The notes: generated by a model not told the origin, from the sequence alone. Counted from the first letter of the stretch, positions 24,467 to 33,108 are shown. The stretch: DNA of 64,000 nucleotides from Streptomyces nojiriensis (GCF_017639205.1 NZ_CP071139.1:2682001-2746000); one strand, 5' to 3'. Translations and numbers: made by a program.

Positions 24467-24643
24467 ATGCACGAGACACTCACCCCCGCGGGGCCCGCCC
24501 GCCCGTCCGCCGCCGAGGCGAACGAGGCGATACGGCACCTTGTCGAGACCCGGGTGGACGGCGAGTGGCCTTCGGAGGCGTATGAGTTCCTGCTGGCCGA
24601 GTGGGCCGAGGCCTCGCGCGCGGAGGTTTCCCCGGCCCTGTAG
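24467..24643 (+). CDS. Very small conserved-looking protein, possibly leaderless
   Basis: 58 residues: MHETLTPAGPARPSAAEANE followed by an acidic helical part ending EASRAEVSPAL. I chose the ATG at 24467 because a TAGCCT -10-like hexamer (24454-24459) sits 7 bases before it, the pattern of leaderless Streptomyces genes. An upstream in-frame ATG at 24413 adds unrelated residues. Function unknown. Confidence 0.62.
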   Translation: MHETLTPAGPARPSAAEANEAIRHLVETRVDGEWPSEAYEFLLAEWAEASRAEVSPAL

Positions 24644-24673
24644 GCGGCACGTGCGCCGCGGCGGTGCCGACGG

Positions 24674-26113
24674 TCAGTGCCCGCGCCGCCACGGCCCGGT
24701 GATGGCCAGCATGATGCCCGGGTCCTGGATGTTGGCGTACAGCGTGCGCCCGTCCGGGGAGAAGCAGACACCGGTGAATTCGGAGTACTCCGGTGCCTCG
24801 GCCGACCCGTTGTTCAGCTCGTTGCGCGCCAGCGGGTAGGTGCGTCCCGACTCGGTCGCGCCGAACAGGTGCTGCAGCCCCGAGCCGTCCTCCGCGATGA
24901 TCAGGCCGCCGTACGGGGACACGGTGATGTTGTCGGGGCCGTCGTAGCCGCCGTCGGCCGACGGGTCCGCGTTGATCCCGATGAGGACGGTGAGCCGGAC
25001 GGTGCGCCGCTTGGGGTCGTAGAACCAGACCTGGCCGTCATGGGCCGCGCCCGGGCTCTCCGCACGGGCGTAGGACGAGACGAAGTACGCGCCGCCGTCC
25101 GCCCACCACATGCCCTCCAGCTTGCGTCCGCGCGTCACCACACCGTCCGCGAACTGCTTGCGCACCGGTACGGTCCGGGCATCGCGGTCGGGCACGTCCA
25201 CCCAGTCCACCCCGTACACGGTGCCGATCTTCGTGGCGCGCGAGAAGTCGTCGACGAACCGGCCCGAGCTGTCGATGCACTTGGCGGCCTGGAGCACACC
25301 GGCGTCGGCCGCGAGCGTACGGAGCCTGCCGCGCCCGTGGTGGAAGCCGCGGGGCGGGGTCCAGCGGTAGAGCAGCCCGTTGGGGCCGGAGGCGTCCTCG
25401 GTCAGGTAGGCGTGGCCCTGGCGCGGGTCGATGACCACGGCCTCGTGGTCATAGCGCCCGAAGGCCTTGACCGGCTGCGGGTCACGGTTGGCGCGCCGGT
25501 CGTGCGGGTCGACCTCGAAGACGTAGCCGTGGTCCTTCGTCATGCCGTTCTTGCCGGCCAGGTCCGAGTTCTCCTCGCAGGTCAGCCAGGTGCCCCAGGG
25601 GGTGGCGCCGCCCGCGCAGTTGGTCGACGTACCGGCGATGCCCACCCATTCGGCGACCTCGCCGCCGCGCCGGACCTCGACGACCGTGCACCCGCCGGCC
25701 GCGGCCGGGTCGTAGACGAGGCCCTCGGTGAGCGGGACGGGGTGGGCCCAGTTCTCCCGCTTGCCCTTGAGCTCGTGGTTGTTGACGAGGAGGGTGACCC
25801 CGCGGTGGCCCTCGAAGGCGGCGGTCCCGTCGTGGTTGGACGGGGTGGTCTCGCCGGAGTCCAGCTTGGTGACCCCGCTGTGCGTGATGACGCGGTACGT
25901 GAACCCGGCGGGCAGCGCCAGCAGTCCGGCCGGGTCGGGGACGAGCGGGCCGTAGCCGGGCTCGCAGGGCCGCCCGTGCTCGTCGCGTTCGGTGGTGTCC
26001 TCGGCGGCGAGCGCCCCGGGGGCGGTGGCGAGGGCGCCGACCGTCCCGGTGAGCGCGACTCCCGCTCCGGCGATGACGGTACGAGCGGTGAAGTCTCTAC
26101 GGCTGAGCGGCAT
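24674..26113 (-). CDS. PhoX-family (DUF839) secreted phosphatase
   Basis: 479 residues exported by Tat: MPLSRRDFTARTVIAGAGVA, a twin-arginine signal ending near ALAAED. The mature part shows PhoX blocks: NNHELKG, GGCTVVEVRR, TPWGTWLTCEEN, GRYDHEAVVIDP, AYLTEDAS, KLEGMWWADGGAYFVSSYAR, GPDNITVSPYGGLIIAEDG and TGVCFSPDGRTLYANIQDPG. PhoX enzymes are calcium/iron phosphomonoesterases scavenging phosphate. The ATG at 26113 has SD GGAGA. A Pho-box-like direct repeat lies about 65 bases upstream, consistent with phosphate control. Confidence 0.92.
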   Translation of the reverse strand: MPLSRRDFTARTVIAGAGVALTGTVGALATAPGALAAEDTTERDEHGRPCEPGYGPLVPDPAGLLALPAGFTYRVITHSGVTKLDSGETTPSNHDGTAAFEGHRGVTLLVNNHELKGKRENWAHPVPLTEGLVYDPAAAGGCTVVEVRRGGEVAEWVGIAGTSTNCAGGATPWGTWLTCEENSDLAGKNGMTKDHGYVFEVDPHDRRANRDPQPVKAFGRYDHEAVVIDPRQGHAYLTEDASGPNGLLYRWTPPRGFHHGRGRLRTLAADAGVLQAAKCIDSSGRFVDDFSRATKIGTVYGVDWVDVPDRDARTVPVRKQFADGVVTRGRKLEGMWWADGGAYFVSSYARAESPGAAHDGQVWFYDPKRRTVRLTVLIGINADPSADGGYDGPDNITVSPYGGLIIAEDGSGLQHLFGATESGRTYPLARNELNNGSAEAPEYSEFTGVCFSPDGRTLYANIQDPGIMLAITGPWRRGH

Positions 26114-26177
26114 CGGGTCTCCAGGGGTGGGGAGGTGGTGCGCCTGTCGTGCGGTCGTCGGCGCACACGCTCCCGCC

Positions 26178-26199
26178 CGCACGTGAACGGCGGCTGAAC
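26178..26199 (-). promoter_or_regulatory. Probable Pho box of the PhoX gene
   Basis: On the minus strand GTTCAGCCGCC is followed directly by GTTCACGTGCG: two GTTCA cores exactly 11 bases apart, the spacing of Streptomyces PhoP sites. It is 65-86 bases before the PhoX start codon. Confidence 0.55.
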
Positions 26200-26363
26200 T
26201 ACCCGCCACGAGGAACCGACCCCTTGCCCAGCCTCGGAATGGCCAACTCCGGCCGCAGGAACGGCGCATTGTCGCCGCCCTTCCCGGGCACCTTCCGGGC
26301 ACCCGACCCCAGCACCCCACTCGGTCTGCGTTCGGGGGCCACGGGTTCTGACAGGCTGCGCCC

Positions 26364-26945
26364 GTGGAAGAACTCATAGGAACCCAGAAGCCGGTACGCC
26401 GCATCCTTGACCCCGACGAGGCGATCGCCGCCTTGGAGCGCGTGGTGCCCGGGCTGGTGGAGCTCCGTCGGAGGGAACGGGCCGTTTTCGACTGGCATGC
26501 GGTCGAGGAAACGATCGGAACGGCTCTGCCGTCCGACTTCAAGGCGCTCACCGAGTGGTATCCGGCATTCGAACTGGATGACTTCCTGGGCCTCTCCGCC
26601 CCTTTGCCAGGAGAGGAAGGCAGGCGGGCCAGGGGGTGGGCCAGGGAACTCGAAGGAGAGGGCCCCGAGCTGCGTCCCGCCGAGCTCGCCTCGACGGTCC
26701 TGATGCTCTGGGGGGACTCGAAGGAGGGCGACGATTTCTTCTGGAGTGTGCTCGGGGACGATCCGGACCATTGGCCCGTCACCATCGGCTCCCGCAACAG
26801 CGCCTGGTGGCACTACGAGGGCGGAATGGTCCAGTTCCTGGCGGAGCTCTGCGACGGAACCCTGGATCCCTGGGCGCTCCCTCCGGTCAAACCCGAACTC
26901 ACCGGGTGGGGCGTTGCGGGCGGCGGGTGGCACACAACGGTCTGA
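26364..26945 (+). CDS. SMI1/KNR4 (SUKH) family protein, orphan
   Basis: 193 residues with SUKH features: an early IGTALPSDFKALTEWYPAFE, LMLWGDSKEGDDFFWSV, IGSRNSAWWHYEGGMVQFLA and a Trp-rich end. SUKH proteins often neutralise polymorphic or contact-dependent toxins. No toxin gene is adjacent, so this may be a lone immunity protein or a domesticated one. The GTG start has no SD, and a CAGGCT hexamer 7 bases upstream suggests a leaderless transcript. Confidence 0.82.
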   Translation: MEELIGTQKPVRRILDPDEAIAALERVVPGLVELRRRERAVFDWHAVEETIGTALPSDFKALTEWYPAFELDDFLGLSAPLPGEEGRRARGWARELEGEGPELRPAELASTVLMLWGDSKEGDDFFWSVLGDDPDHWPVTIGSRNSAWWHYEGGMVQFLAELCDGTLDPWALPPVKPELTGWGVAGGGWHTTV

Positions 26946-27004
26946 GTCGTCCCTGCCGGACCTTGTCGGGCGGTGTGGGCCGGGCGAGATCCGGCAGCGA
27001 CGAC
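26946..27004. terminator. Long inverted repeat between convergent genes
   Basis: GTCGTCCCTGCCGGA pairs with TCCGGCAGCGACGAC (14 of 15) across a 29-base GC-rich loop, filling the gap between the SUKH gene and the convergent unknown gene. Confidence 0.6.
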
Positions 27005-27018
27005 CTGCGGGCTCTGGA

Positions 27019-28545
27019 TCAGGCCGGGCGGCGGGAGCGGGCCTTGAACGCGGCCTTGCGGGCCTCCTTGGCCGCCTTCCTGTCCGGGTGCAGCCGGCCC
27101 ATCGCCTCCAGGACGTACGCCGTCGCCGGGTGCTCCACCCGCCACACCTGCTCGAAGAAGCCCGCGTGATGGGCGGTCAGGGTTTCCATCAGGAGCGGCA
27201 GCTCCTCCGTCTCCCCGTCGGCGGCGAGCTGCGCCGCGATCGTGTCCACCGTCAGCCAGAACACCATCTCCGGGTCCGGCGCCGGTACGTCGCTCACCCC
27301 GCGCTCCGCCAGCCAGACCCGGGCGAGCCCGCCGAGCTCCGGGTCGTCCAGCACCGAGCGGACCGCGGGCTCGGCCTCCGGCCCGGCCGGTGCCAGGGCC
27401 TGCTGGCACCGGAGCCGGCGCAGCGGGCCGCCCTCGTCGTCCCCGCGGGCGGCGGCCAGCAGCTCGGCGGCCGCGGCGGACGGTTCCCGGCCGGCCAGCC
27501 ACTGCTCGATCTCGGCTTGGGCGGCGTTCTCGGAGTAGAAGGAGACCGCGTCGAGGAGGGCGTCGGCGCCCTTCTCGGCCAGCTCACCGACGGCGGGGGC
27601 ATCGATCCCGGCCTCCAGCATCCGGGCCCGGATCCCGTACAGGCCGAGGGGGGTCAGGCGGACCATCCCGTAGCGGGAGACGTCCTCGTCGTCCGCGGCG
27701 TTCGCGGTCCCCGGTTCCCGGGGGCCGTCGGCCTCCGCCATCAGCTCCTCGTCGACGGGCCGGAACTCCACCAGCCCGATCGGCTCCAGCTGCCGGAACT
27801 GGTCGTCGAGGCGCATCATCGCGTCCGAGACCTGTTCCAGCACGGCATCGGTCGGCTCGCCCATGTCGTCGGGCACGACCATCGACGCGGCGAGCACCGG
27901 CAGCGGAACCGGCTCGTCCGCGGCCCCGCCCTCGGTGACGGTGAGCAGGTAGAGGTTGGCGAGGACCCCGTCGAGGAAGTCCGCCTCGCGCCCCGGGTTC
28001 CAGTCCAGCCGGTCGAAGTCGATCTCGCCGCCCGCGTCCAGCGCGTCGACGAGGTCGTCCAGGTCGGGCACCGCCGTGTCGGCGATCACCGTGTCCAGCG
28101 CCGCCAGCCAGAGGTCGAGTACGTCGCCGGGCGCGCCGCCCGTCACCAGCGCGAGGTCCTCGCCGGGCGCGGCCGTGCCGAAGCGCTCCTCCTCTCCCTG
28201 CACACCGCCGCCCTCCCCGCCGTCGTCCTCCCCGCCGCCGCCCTCCCCGCCGTCGTCCTCCGGCTCGGTCACGTCGACGAGGCCGGTGTCCACGGCCACG
28301 CGCCAGGCCTGGCTCGCGTACCCGACGGAGTCCGCGTCGGCGGCGTCGAGGCCGAGCAGCGCGGCGGCCTCGGGCAGCTGGGCGGCGGCGAGCTCGCCAC
28401 CGACGCCGACGCGGGTGTCGGGTCCGGCCCAGCGGGCGAGCCGTACGGCGCGCGCGAACAGCGGGGCGCCGAGGGCGTCGCGGGCCAGCTCCGCGTCGGA
28501 GTGCAGCCGTACGGGCGGCAGCGTGGGGTGCGAGTCTGCGGACAT
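27019..28545 (-). CDS. Large protein of unknown function
   Basis: 508 residues, mostly acidic and alpha-helical, with no signal peptide or membrane span. Regions: LARDALGAPLFARAVRLARW near the start; an Asp/Glu/Gly-rich run near residues 95-115 coded by a 30-bp tandem repeat; VRLTPLGLYGIRARMLEAGI in the middle, a winged-helix-like string; a basic end (KEARKAAFKARSRRPA). The overall pattern resembles uncharacterised Streptomyces proteins near SUKH or SEC-C-type genes, but I do not recognise the family. SD GAGGAG supports the ATG at 28545. Confidence 0.8.
   Translation of the reverse strand: MSADSHPTLPPVRLHSDAELARDALGAPLFARAVRLARWAGPDTRVGVGGELAAAQLPEAAALLGLDAADADSVGYASQAWRVAVDTGLVDVTEPEDDGGEGGGGEDDGGEGGGVQGEEERFGTAAPGEDLALVTGGAPGDVLDLWLAALDTVIADTAVPDLDDLVDALDAGGEIDFDRLDWNPGREADFLDGVLANLYLLTVTEGGAADEPVPLPVLAASMVVPDDMGEPTDAVLEQVSDAMMRLDDQFRQLEPIGLVEFRPVDEELMAEADGPREPGTANAADDEDVSRYGMVRLTPLGLYGIRARMLEAGIDAPAVGELAEKGADALLDAVSFYSENAAQAEIEQWLAGREPSAAAAELLAAARGDDEGGPLRRLRCQQALAPAGPEAEPAVRSVLDDPELGGLARVWLAERGVSDVPAPDPEMVFWLTVDTIAAQLAADGETEELPLLMETLTAHHAGFFEQVWRVEHPATAYVLEAMGRLHPDRKAAKEARKAAFKARSRRPA
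28207..28263 (-). repeat. 30-bp tandem repeat within a coding region
   Basis: The unit GCCGCCCTCCCCGCCGTCGT-CCTCCCCGCC occurs at 28207-28236 and again, nearly complete, at 28237-28262. It encodes repeated acidic Gly-rich blocks in the unknown protein and would change length in whole codons. Confidence 0.85.
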
Positions 28546-28811
28546 GGGGCGGTTCTCCTCGCGGACGCGGTGGGGCGGGGTACGACGGGGTGTGGCGTTG
28601 GTGACACGGGCCGCATTGTCGGCCGGACCGTCATGTGCGCCCGGATTTCGATGACATGGCCGACATGACGGGCAGTGCGGGCATGCGGATGTGGCGCAGA
28701 TGACAGGCGTGGCCTTCGTGCGGCGCTCCAGCGTAGACGCATTTCGGGCGCGTCCGGCGGGCCATCCCCTTTGGTTCATCCCACAGTCAGCTGCCGTATT
28801 CCCTGGAGGGC

Positions 28812-28840
28812 TTGACAACTTTGCTGGCCACACAGGAAAT
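28812..28840 (+). promoter_or_regulatory. Possible promoter of the secreted nuclease gene
   Basis: A perfect TTGACA at 28812-28817 lies 17 bases before GGAAAT (28835-28840), a weak -10. The surrounding gap 28546-28935 also contains repeated GACATGGCCGACATGACGGG-type strings and no supported gene. Confidence 0.35.
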
Positions 28841-28935
28841 TGACGCGCGTAGATGTACAGGGAGCGGCATGCCTCCCGCAGATCTCACTGCCGCACCCCC
28901 CACCTTTTCCCTCTCCCACACCGGAGTTCCTGCCC

Positions 28936-30777
28936 ATGCGCTCCTCGCATCCCCGTTCCGCCGCCGTCGCGGCCCTCGTCGCCACCGCACTGGCCACCGG
29001 CCTGCTCGCGGGCTCCGCCGACGCGGCCGAAGGCGCCGTGTCCGCCGATCCGATACGCATCCACGACATTCAGGGCACCACCCGGATATCCCCGCTCAAC
29101 GGCAAGCAGGTCGCGGACGTCGAGGGCATCGTGACGGGCGTGCGTACGTACGGCTCGCGCGGCTTCTGGATCCAGGACCCGAACGCCGACGACAACGACG
29201 CCACCAGTGAGGGCATCTTCGTCTTCACCAACGCCGTCCCGACCGTCGCCGCGGGCGACGCGGTCAAGGTCTCCGGCACCGTCGGCGAGTACATCCCCGG
29301 CGGCGTGAACTCCGGCAACCAGTCGGTGACCCAGATCTCCAAGCCGACGGTGACCGTGGTCTCCTCCGGCAACGCGCTGCCCGAGGCCACCGCGATCAAC
29401 GAGTACTCGGTGCCCGCCGAGTACGCCCCGGCCGGCGACCCGGCCGCCGGCGGCAGCATCAACGGCCTGACCCTGGAGCCCTCGCGCTACGCCCTCGACC
29501 GCTACGAGTCGCTGGAAGGCATGAACGTCAAGATCGGCACCTCCCGCGTGGTCGGCGCCACCGACCCGTACTCGGAGCTGTGGGTCACTGTGAAGGGCTG
29601 GGAGAACACCGCCAAGCGCGGTGGCACCATCTACGGCTCGTACGAGTCCCAGAACACCGGCCGCCTGCAGATCCAGCAGCTCGCGCCCATCTCGCAGCAG
29701 CCCTTCCCGGTGGCCAACGTCGGCGACCGGCTGACCGGCACCACCGAAGGCCCGCTGGACTTCAACCAGTTCGGCGGCTACACGCTGGTGGCCCGCACCC
29801 TCGGCACCGTCAAGGCGGGCATCCTCGCCCCCGAGAAGACCAAGCCGCAGGCCGAGCAGGAGCTCGCGGTGGCGACGTACAACGTCGAGAACCTCGACCC
29901 GACCGACCCCCAGGAGAAGTTCGACGCGCTGGCGAAGGCGGTCGTCGAGAACCTGGCCTCGCCCGACGTCCTCGCCCTGGAGGAGATCCAGGACGACAAC
30001 GGCGCCAAGAACGACGGCACCGTCTCGGCCGAGCAGACCCTCGCCAAGTTCACCGCGGCGATCTCGGCCGCCGGCGGCCCGGCCTACCAGTGGCGGACCG
30101 TCAACCCGGAGGACAAGAAGGACGGCGGCGAGCCCGGCGGCAACATCCGCCAGGTGTTCCTCTTCAACCCCGCGCGGGTCTCCTTCACCGAGCGCGCCCC
30201 GGGTGACGCGGTGACCGCGACCGGTGTGACCAAGGTGAACGGCAAGGCCGCCCTGACCCACTCCCCCGGCCGCATCGACCCCGCCAACCCGGCGTGGGCG
30301 GACAGCCGCAAGCCGCTGGCCGGCGAGTTCGTCTTCCGCGGCAAGACGGTCTTCGTGATCGCCAACCACTTCGGCTCCAAGGGCGGCGACGAGGGCCTGA
30401 CCTCGCACCACCAGCCGCCGGTCCGCTCCTCGGAGGCCAAGCGACTGCTCCAGGCGCAGGCCGTGAACGGCTTCGTGAAGCAGCTCCTGGCGGAGGAGAA
30501 GAACGCCAACGTCCTGGTCCTCGGTGACATCAACGACTTCGAGTTCTCGGCGACGACGGACGCGCTGGCGGACGGCGGGGCGCTGTACCCGGCGATCAAG
30601 TCGCTGCCGAAGGCGGAGCGTTACTCGTACGTCTACCAGGGCAACGCGCAGGTGCTGGACCAGATCCTGACCAGCCCGGCGATCAAGAAGTTCACGTACG
30701 ACAGCGTGCACATCAACGCGGAGTTCTCGGCGCAGAACAGCGACCACGACCCGCAGGTGCTGCGCTTCCGCCCGTAG
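28936..30777 (+). CDS. Secreted endonuclease/exonuclease/phosphatase-family nuclease
   Basis: 613 residues. A Sec signal (MRSSHPRSAAVAALVATALA, cleavage near ADAAEG) is followed by an OB-fold-like domain (IHDIQGTTRISPLNGKQVAD, VEGIVTGVRTYGSRGFWIQD), then an EEP catalytic domain with VATYNVENLDP, ALEEIQDDNG, VIANHFGSKGGDEG, VLGDINDFEFS and QNSDHDPQVLRF. It is an ExeM/NucH-like extracellular nuclease, probably for DNA scavenging. I chose the ATG at 28936 because the signal peptide begins there; the frame is open further upstream without similarity. Confidence 0.92.
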   Translation: MRSSHPRSAAVAALVATALATGLLAGSADAAEGAVSADPIRIHDIQGTTRISPLNGKQVADVEGIVTGVRTYGSRGFWIQDPNADDNDATSEGIFVFTNAVPTVAAGDAVKVSGTVGEYIPGGVNSGNQSVTQISKPTVTVVSSGNALPEATAINEYSVPAEYAPAGDPAAGGSINGLTLEPSRYALDRYESLEGMNVKIGTSRVVGATDPYSELWVTVKGWENTAKRGGTIYGSYESQNTGRLQIQQLAPISQQPFPVANVGDRLTGTTEGPLDFNQFGGYTLVARTLGTVKAGILAPEKTKPQAEQELAVATYNVENLDPTDPQEKFDALAKAVVENLASPDVLALEEIQDDNGAKNDGTVSAEQTLAKFTAAISAAGGPAYQWRTVNPEDKKDGGEPGGNIRQVFLFNPARVSFTERAPGDAVTATGVTKVNGKAALTHSPGRIDPANPAWADSRKPLAGEFVFRGKTVFVIANHFGSKGGDEGLTSHHQPPVRSSEAKRLLQAQAVNGFVKQLLAEEKNANVLVLGDINDFEFSATTDALADGGALYPAIKSLPKAERYSYVYQGNAQVLDQILTSPAIKKFTYDSVHINAEFSAQNSDHDPQVLRFRP

Positions 30778-30799
30778 CCTCTCGGGGCCCGCAGCCGAA

Positions 30800-30831
30800 G
30801 GGGGTCCGGTCGCCGTCGCGGCCGGGCCCCC
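30800..30831 (+). terminator. Hairpin terminator of the nuclease gene
   Basis: GGGGGTCCGGTCGC and GCGGCCGGGCCCCC form a 14-bp stem (two G-U pairs in RNA) around CGTC, starting 23 bases after the stop. Confidence 0.75.
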
Positions 30832-30846
30832 TGCCACAATCCCGCC

Positions 30847-31311
30847 ATGATCTTCCGTGAGGCCACCCGCCAGGACCTGCCCGCCGTGCTCGCCCTGCTC
30901 GCCGACGAGGACTCGGTCGTCGACCCGGCGCAGGTCGTGATCGGCGAGGCGCACGAGCGGGCCTTCGCCGCGATCGAGGCGGACCCGCGCAACGAGATGC
31001 TGGTCCTCACGGACGGGGCGGGCGGGACCGGCGAGGGGGTCCTCGGCTGTCTCCAGCTCACGTACATCCCGGGCCTGGGCCAGAACGGGCAGGAACGGGC
31101 GCTGGTGGAAGCGGTACGGATCCGTGCGGACCGGCGGGGCTCGGGGCTCGGCGCCGAACTGATGCGGCTCGCGGCCGAGCGGGCCCGCGAGCGCGGCTGC
31201 GGCCTGGTCCAGCTGACCAGCAGCAAGCGGCGCACGGCCGCGCACCGCTTCTACGAGCGACTGGGCTTCGCGCGCAGCCACGAGGGCTTCAAGCTGCACC
31301 TGGAGCCGTAA
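30847..31311 (+). CDS. GNAT-family N-acetyltransferase
   Basis: 154 residues: MIFREATRQDLPAVLALLAD at the start, QERALVEAVRIRADRRGSGL (acetyl-CoA loop R-x-G-S-G-L-G) and TSSKRRTAAHRFYERLGFA near the end. The layout suits small-molecule or antibiotic-like acceptors, but the substrate is unknown. There is no SD; a CACAAT hexamer 7 bases before the ATG suggests leaderless transcription directly after the terminator of the nuclease gene. Confidence 0.9.
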   Translation: MIFREATRQDLPAVLALLADEDSVVDPAQVVIGEAHERAFAAIEADPRNEMLVLTDGAGGTGEGVLGCLQLTYIPGLGQNGQERALVEAVRIRADRRGSGLGAELMRLAAERARERGCGLVQLTSSKRRTAAHRFYERLGFARSHEGFKLHLEP

Positions 31312-31456
31312 CTGGGCCTTCTCGGACAAGGTAGGGACTTTCGGCCCTGGCGTGACGCTCGACACATCCCTACCGAATCGCCCGGTTGGGTGGTTGAGTA
31401 TTTCCACGCTCGATCTTGTTACCGGCTCGTACCGACCGCACTCCCGGAGGATCCTC

Positions 31457-31711
31457 GTGCTCCCCTCCATCTCCCTCGCTCAGGAAATCGGCCTCGCCGT
31501 CCTGCTCGTGGCCGCGTTCGTCTGGTTCACCGGCCTCCGCCACGTGCGGGAGGAGAGCCGCTTCGCCCACCCGGATCCCGCCGCCGCCGAGGGCCTGCCG
31601 GTGATCCCGGCCCAGCGCGGCTCCGCGGCGCACCCGATGGAGTCGGTGGAGCTGACCGAGGCGGAGAAGCAGGCCTTCGCGGGCCTGATCCGCACGATCT
31701 CCCTGACCTGA
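31457..31711 (+). CDS. Small single-pass membrane protein, unknown
   Basis: 84 residues from a GTG with an excellent SD (GGAGG at 31446-31450). One membrane segment (IGLAVLLVAAFVWF, residues about 11-24) is followed by a soluble tail with EESRFAHPDPAAAEGLPVIP and an amphipathic end (ELTEAEKQAFAGLIRTISLT). It is probably oriented with the tail in the cytosol. Unknown function; an upstream in-frame extension to 31352 lacks an SD. Confidence 0.72.
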   Translation: MLPSISLAQEIGLAVLLVAAFVWFTGLRHVREESRFAHPDPAAAEGLPVIPAQRGSAAHPMESVELTEAEKQAFAGLIRTISLT

Positions 31712-31766
31712 TCCGACCCGACCGTCGGCCCCGCGCGGCTGTCAGGCCCTGGCGGACGACGAGGCG

Positions 31767-31790
31767 GCCCCCGGGCGGCTGCCCGGGGGC
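31767..31790 (+). terminator. Perfect 10-bp hairpin terminator
   Basis: GCCCCCGGGC-GGCT-GCCCGGGGGC, 56 bases after the small membrane gene. The rest of the 31712-32252 gap holds no gene I can support: short overlapping frames exist but lack SD and codon bias. A possible Crp-like site lies at 32006. Confidence 0.75.
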
Positions 31791-32005
31791 GGCTGAGGCT
31801 CACGGCCGCGGAACCGTGCTGTTCGAGTGCGGGGACCTCACGGCGAGCCGGGCGCCGATCCGCAGCCGGCGAGGCGGGCCCCTTCCGTGCCCGATCGAGC
31901 GGGAGACCACGGGGAGCGACGGTCACGCGCAGGCAGGCAGCGCAGCGACGGCTCCGGGACCGTCATGAGCCGGCCAGGCCATGGACGCTTCACGGACCCT
32001 CAGGC

Positions 32006-32019
32006 GTGAGGCACATCAC
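32006..32019. promoter_or_regulatory. Crp/cAMP-receptor-type site (candidate)
   Basis: GTGAGGCACATCAC fits GTGA-N6-TCAC and nearly fits the Streptomyces Crp pattern GTG-N6-GNCAC as I recall it. It is followed by TGTTACAAAG, a possible -10 region, ahead of the orphan gene at 32253. Confidence 0.3.
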
Positions 32020-32252
32020 CCTGTGTGGCGAATCTGTTACAAAGGGCGCGTTGGCCTGAATGGGTGGGCGGGAAGAACCCAGTCCTGCAGTTCTGGGGGT
32101 GGGGCTCACATGGACGGAATGGGGGTTCCGTGTCCGAACCTGCAAGCAGTCCACGGGAGCCGGGACTTGACGAGCTCGGCCACGCCCCCTTGGAGGGAGA
32201 GCCGAGGGTGCCCCCTCTCGCACCTTCTCCTCCCGGATCGGAGTAGCCCTGG

Positions 32253-33011
32253 ATGAGCAGCCTCCACGACCTCGCCGTGAATCTGCTTGCCACAGCCCTC
32301 GCCTTCACCTTCGGCAGGTCCTACGAGCGGATGCGAACCCTTTGGCGCTTCCGGAGCGTGCGGGCTTTCTGGAAGCCGTTCGTCACGGGCGATCTCAAGG
32401 TGATCACCTCGATCTTCATCCAGCAGGAGCATTACATCTGGGAGCGTTCCGGACTGGTCGGCGTAGGCGATGTGATGGCACTGAACGAGCTGCGGCAACA
32501 ACTCCAAAAGGCCGGGATGAACCAGCTGCCCCTGACCCCCAGCCACCAGCTCACCGGGCTGGAACGTCGCGGCAACCTCGTGCTGGTCGGCGGACCGCAC
32601 TCCAATCAGGTGACGGCCGAAGTCATGCAGCGGCTACCGCTCACCTTCCACTTCGGCTCGGCCGAAACCCACGACGCAAATATCTACGACGCCTCTTCAG
32701 GCGACGTCATGCAGTGCATGGTCGGCGAATCGGATCAACTCCTCGTCGACCAAGGCATCTTGATTCGGGCAGCCAATCCGTTCAACCCTGAAAGAAACGT
32801 CATAATCCTGGCCGGAAGCTTCGGGTTCGGCACCAGTGCGGCCGCTCAGCTCCTGGCCGGTCCAGAGCTGCTCGCACACCCCATCGCCTCAGCGGGGCTT
32901 CCCTTTGAAGCCACCTTCTCCGTTGAGATAGCGGGCGGAACACCCCAGCGGATCGAGCTGAGAGCCGTACGGCGTCTGGACTCCAGAGTTATTCGGACAG
33001 GACAGCCGTAG
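32253..33011 (+). CDS. Orphan membrane-tethered protein of unknown function, lower GC
   Basis: 252 residues. A short hydrophobic N-terminal segment (LAVNLLATALAFTFG, residues 7-21) is followed by a basic stretch (YERMRTLWRFRSVRAFWKPF), then two Rossmann-like strings: NLVLVGGPHSNQVTAEVMQR (VGGPHSN at 112-118) and VIILAGSFGFGTSAAAQLL (GSFGFGT at 188-194). The two glycine loops suggest nucleotide or ligand binding. Third codon positions carry clearly more A/T than neighbouring genes, a sign of possible transfer. The SD (GGAG, 32232-32235) is distant. I do not recognise the family. Confidence 0.75.
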   Translation: MSSLHDLAVNLLATALAFTFGRSYERMRTLWRFRSVRAFWKPFVTGDLKVITSIFIQQEHYIWERSGLVGVGDVMALNELRQQLQKAGMNQLPLTPSHQLTGLERRGNLVLVGGPHSNQVTAEVMQRLPLTFHFGSAETHDANIYDASSGDVMQCMVGESDQLLVDQGILIRAANPFNPERNVIILAGSFGFGTSAAAQLLAGPELLAHPIASAGLPFEATFSVEIAGGTPQRIELRAVRRLDSRVIRTGQP

Positions 33012-33070
33012 GCACCTGACGCGGAACGTTGCACCCCGGGAAATCAATCATCAGCACGAGCATCAGCACG

Positions 33071-33108
33071 AGCGCCCTCCCGGTCCGTTCCGGGACCGGG
33101 AGGGCGCT
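33071..33108. terminator. Bidirectional terminator, perfect 16-bp stem
   Basis: AGCGCCCTCCCGGTCC-GTTCCG-GGACCGGGAGGGCGCT lies between the convergent orphan gene and dapD and can stop both. Just before it, CATCAGCACGAG is repeated in tandem (33049-33072). Confidence 0.92.

Noticed and set aside
31712..32252. tRNA gene in the long gap
   Set aside because: No cloverleaf with a GTTCRA T-loop and acceptor pairing could be drawn.
31981..32256. A short frame whose stop overlaps the ATG of the orphan gene at 32253 (ATGA)
   Set aside because: The overlap looks like coupling, but the frame has no SD, poor codon bias and competing frames in the same stretch.
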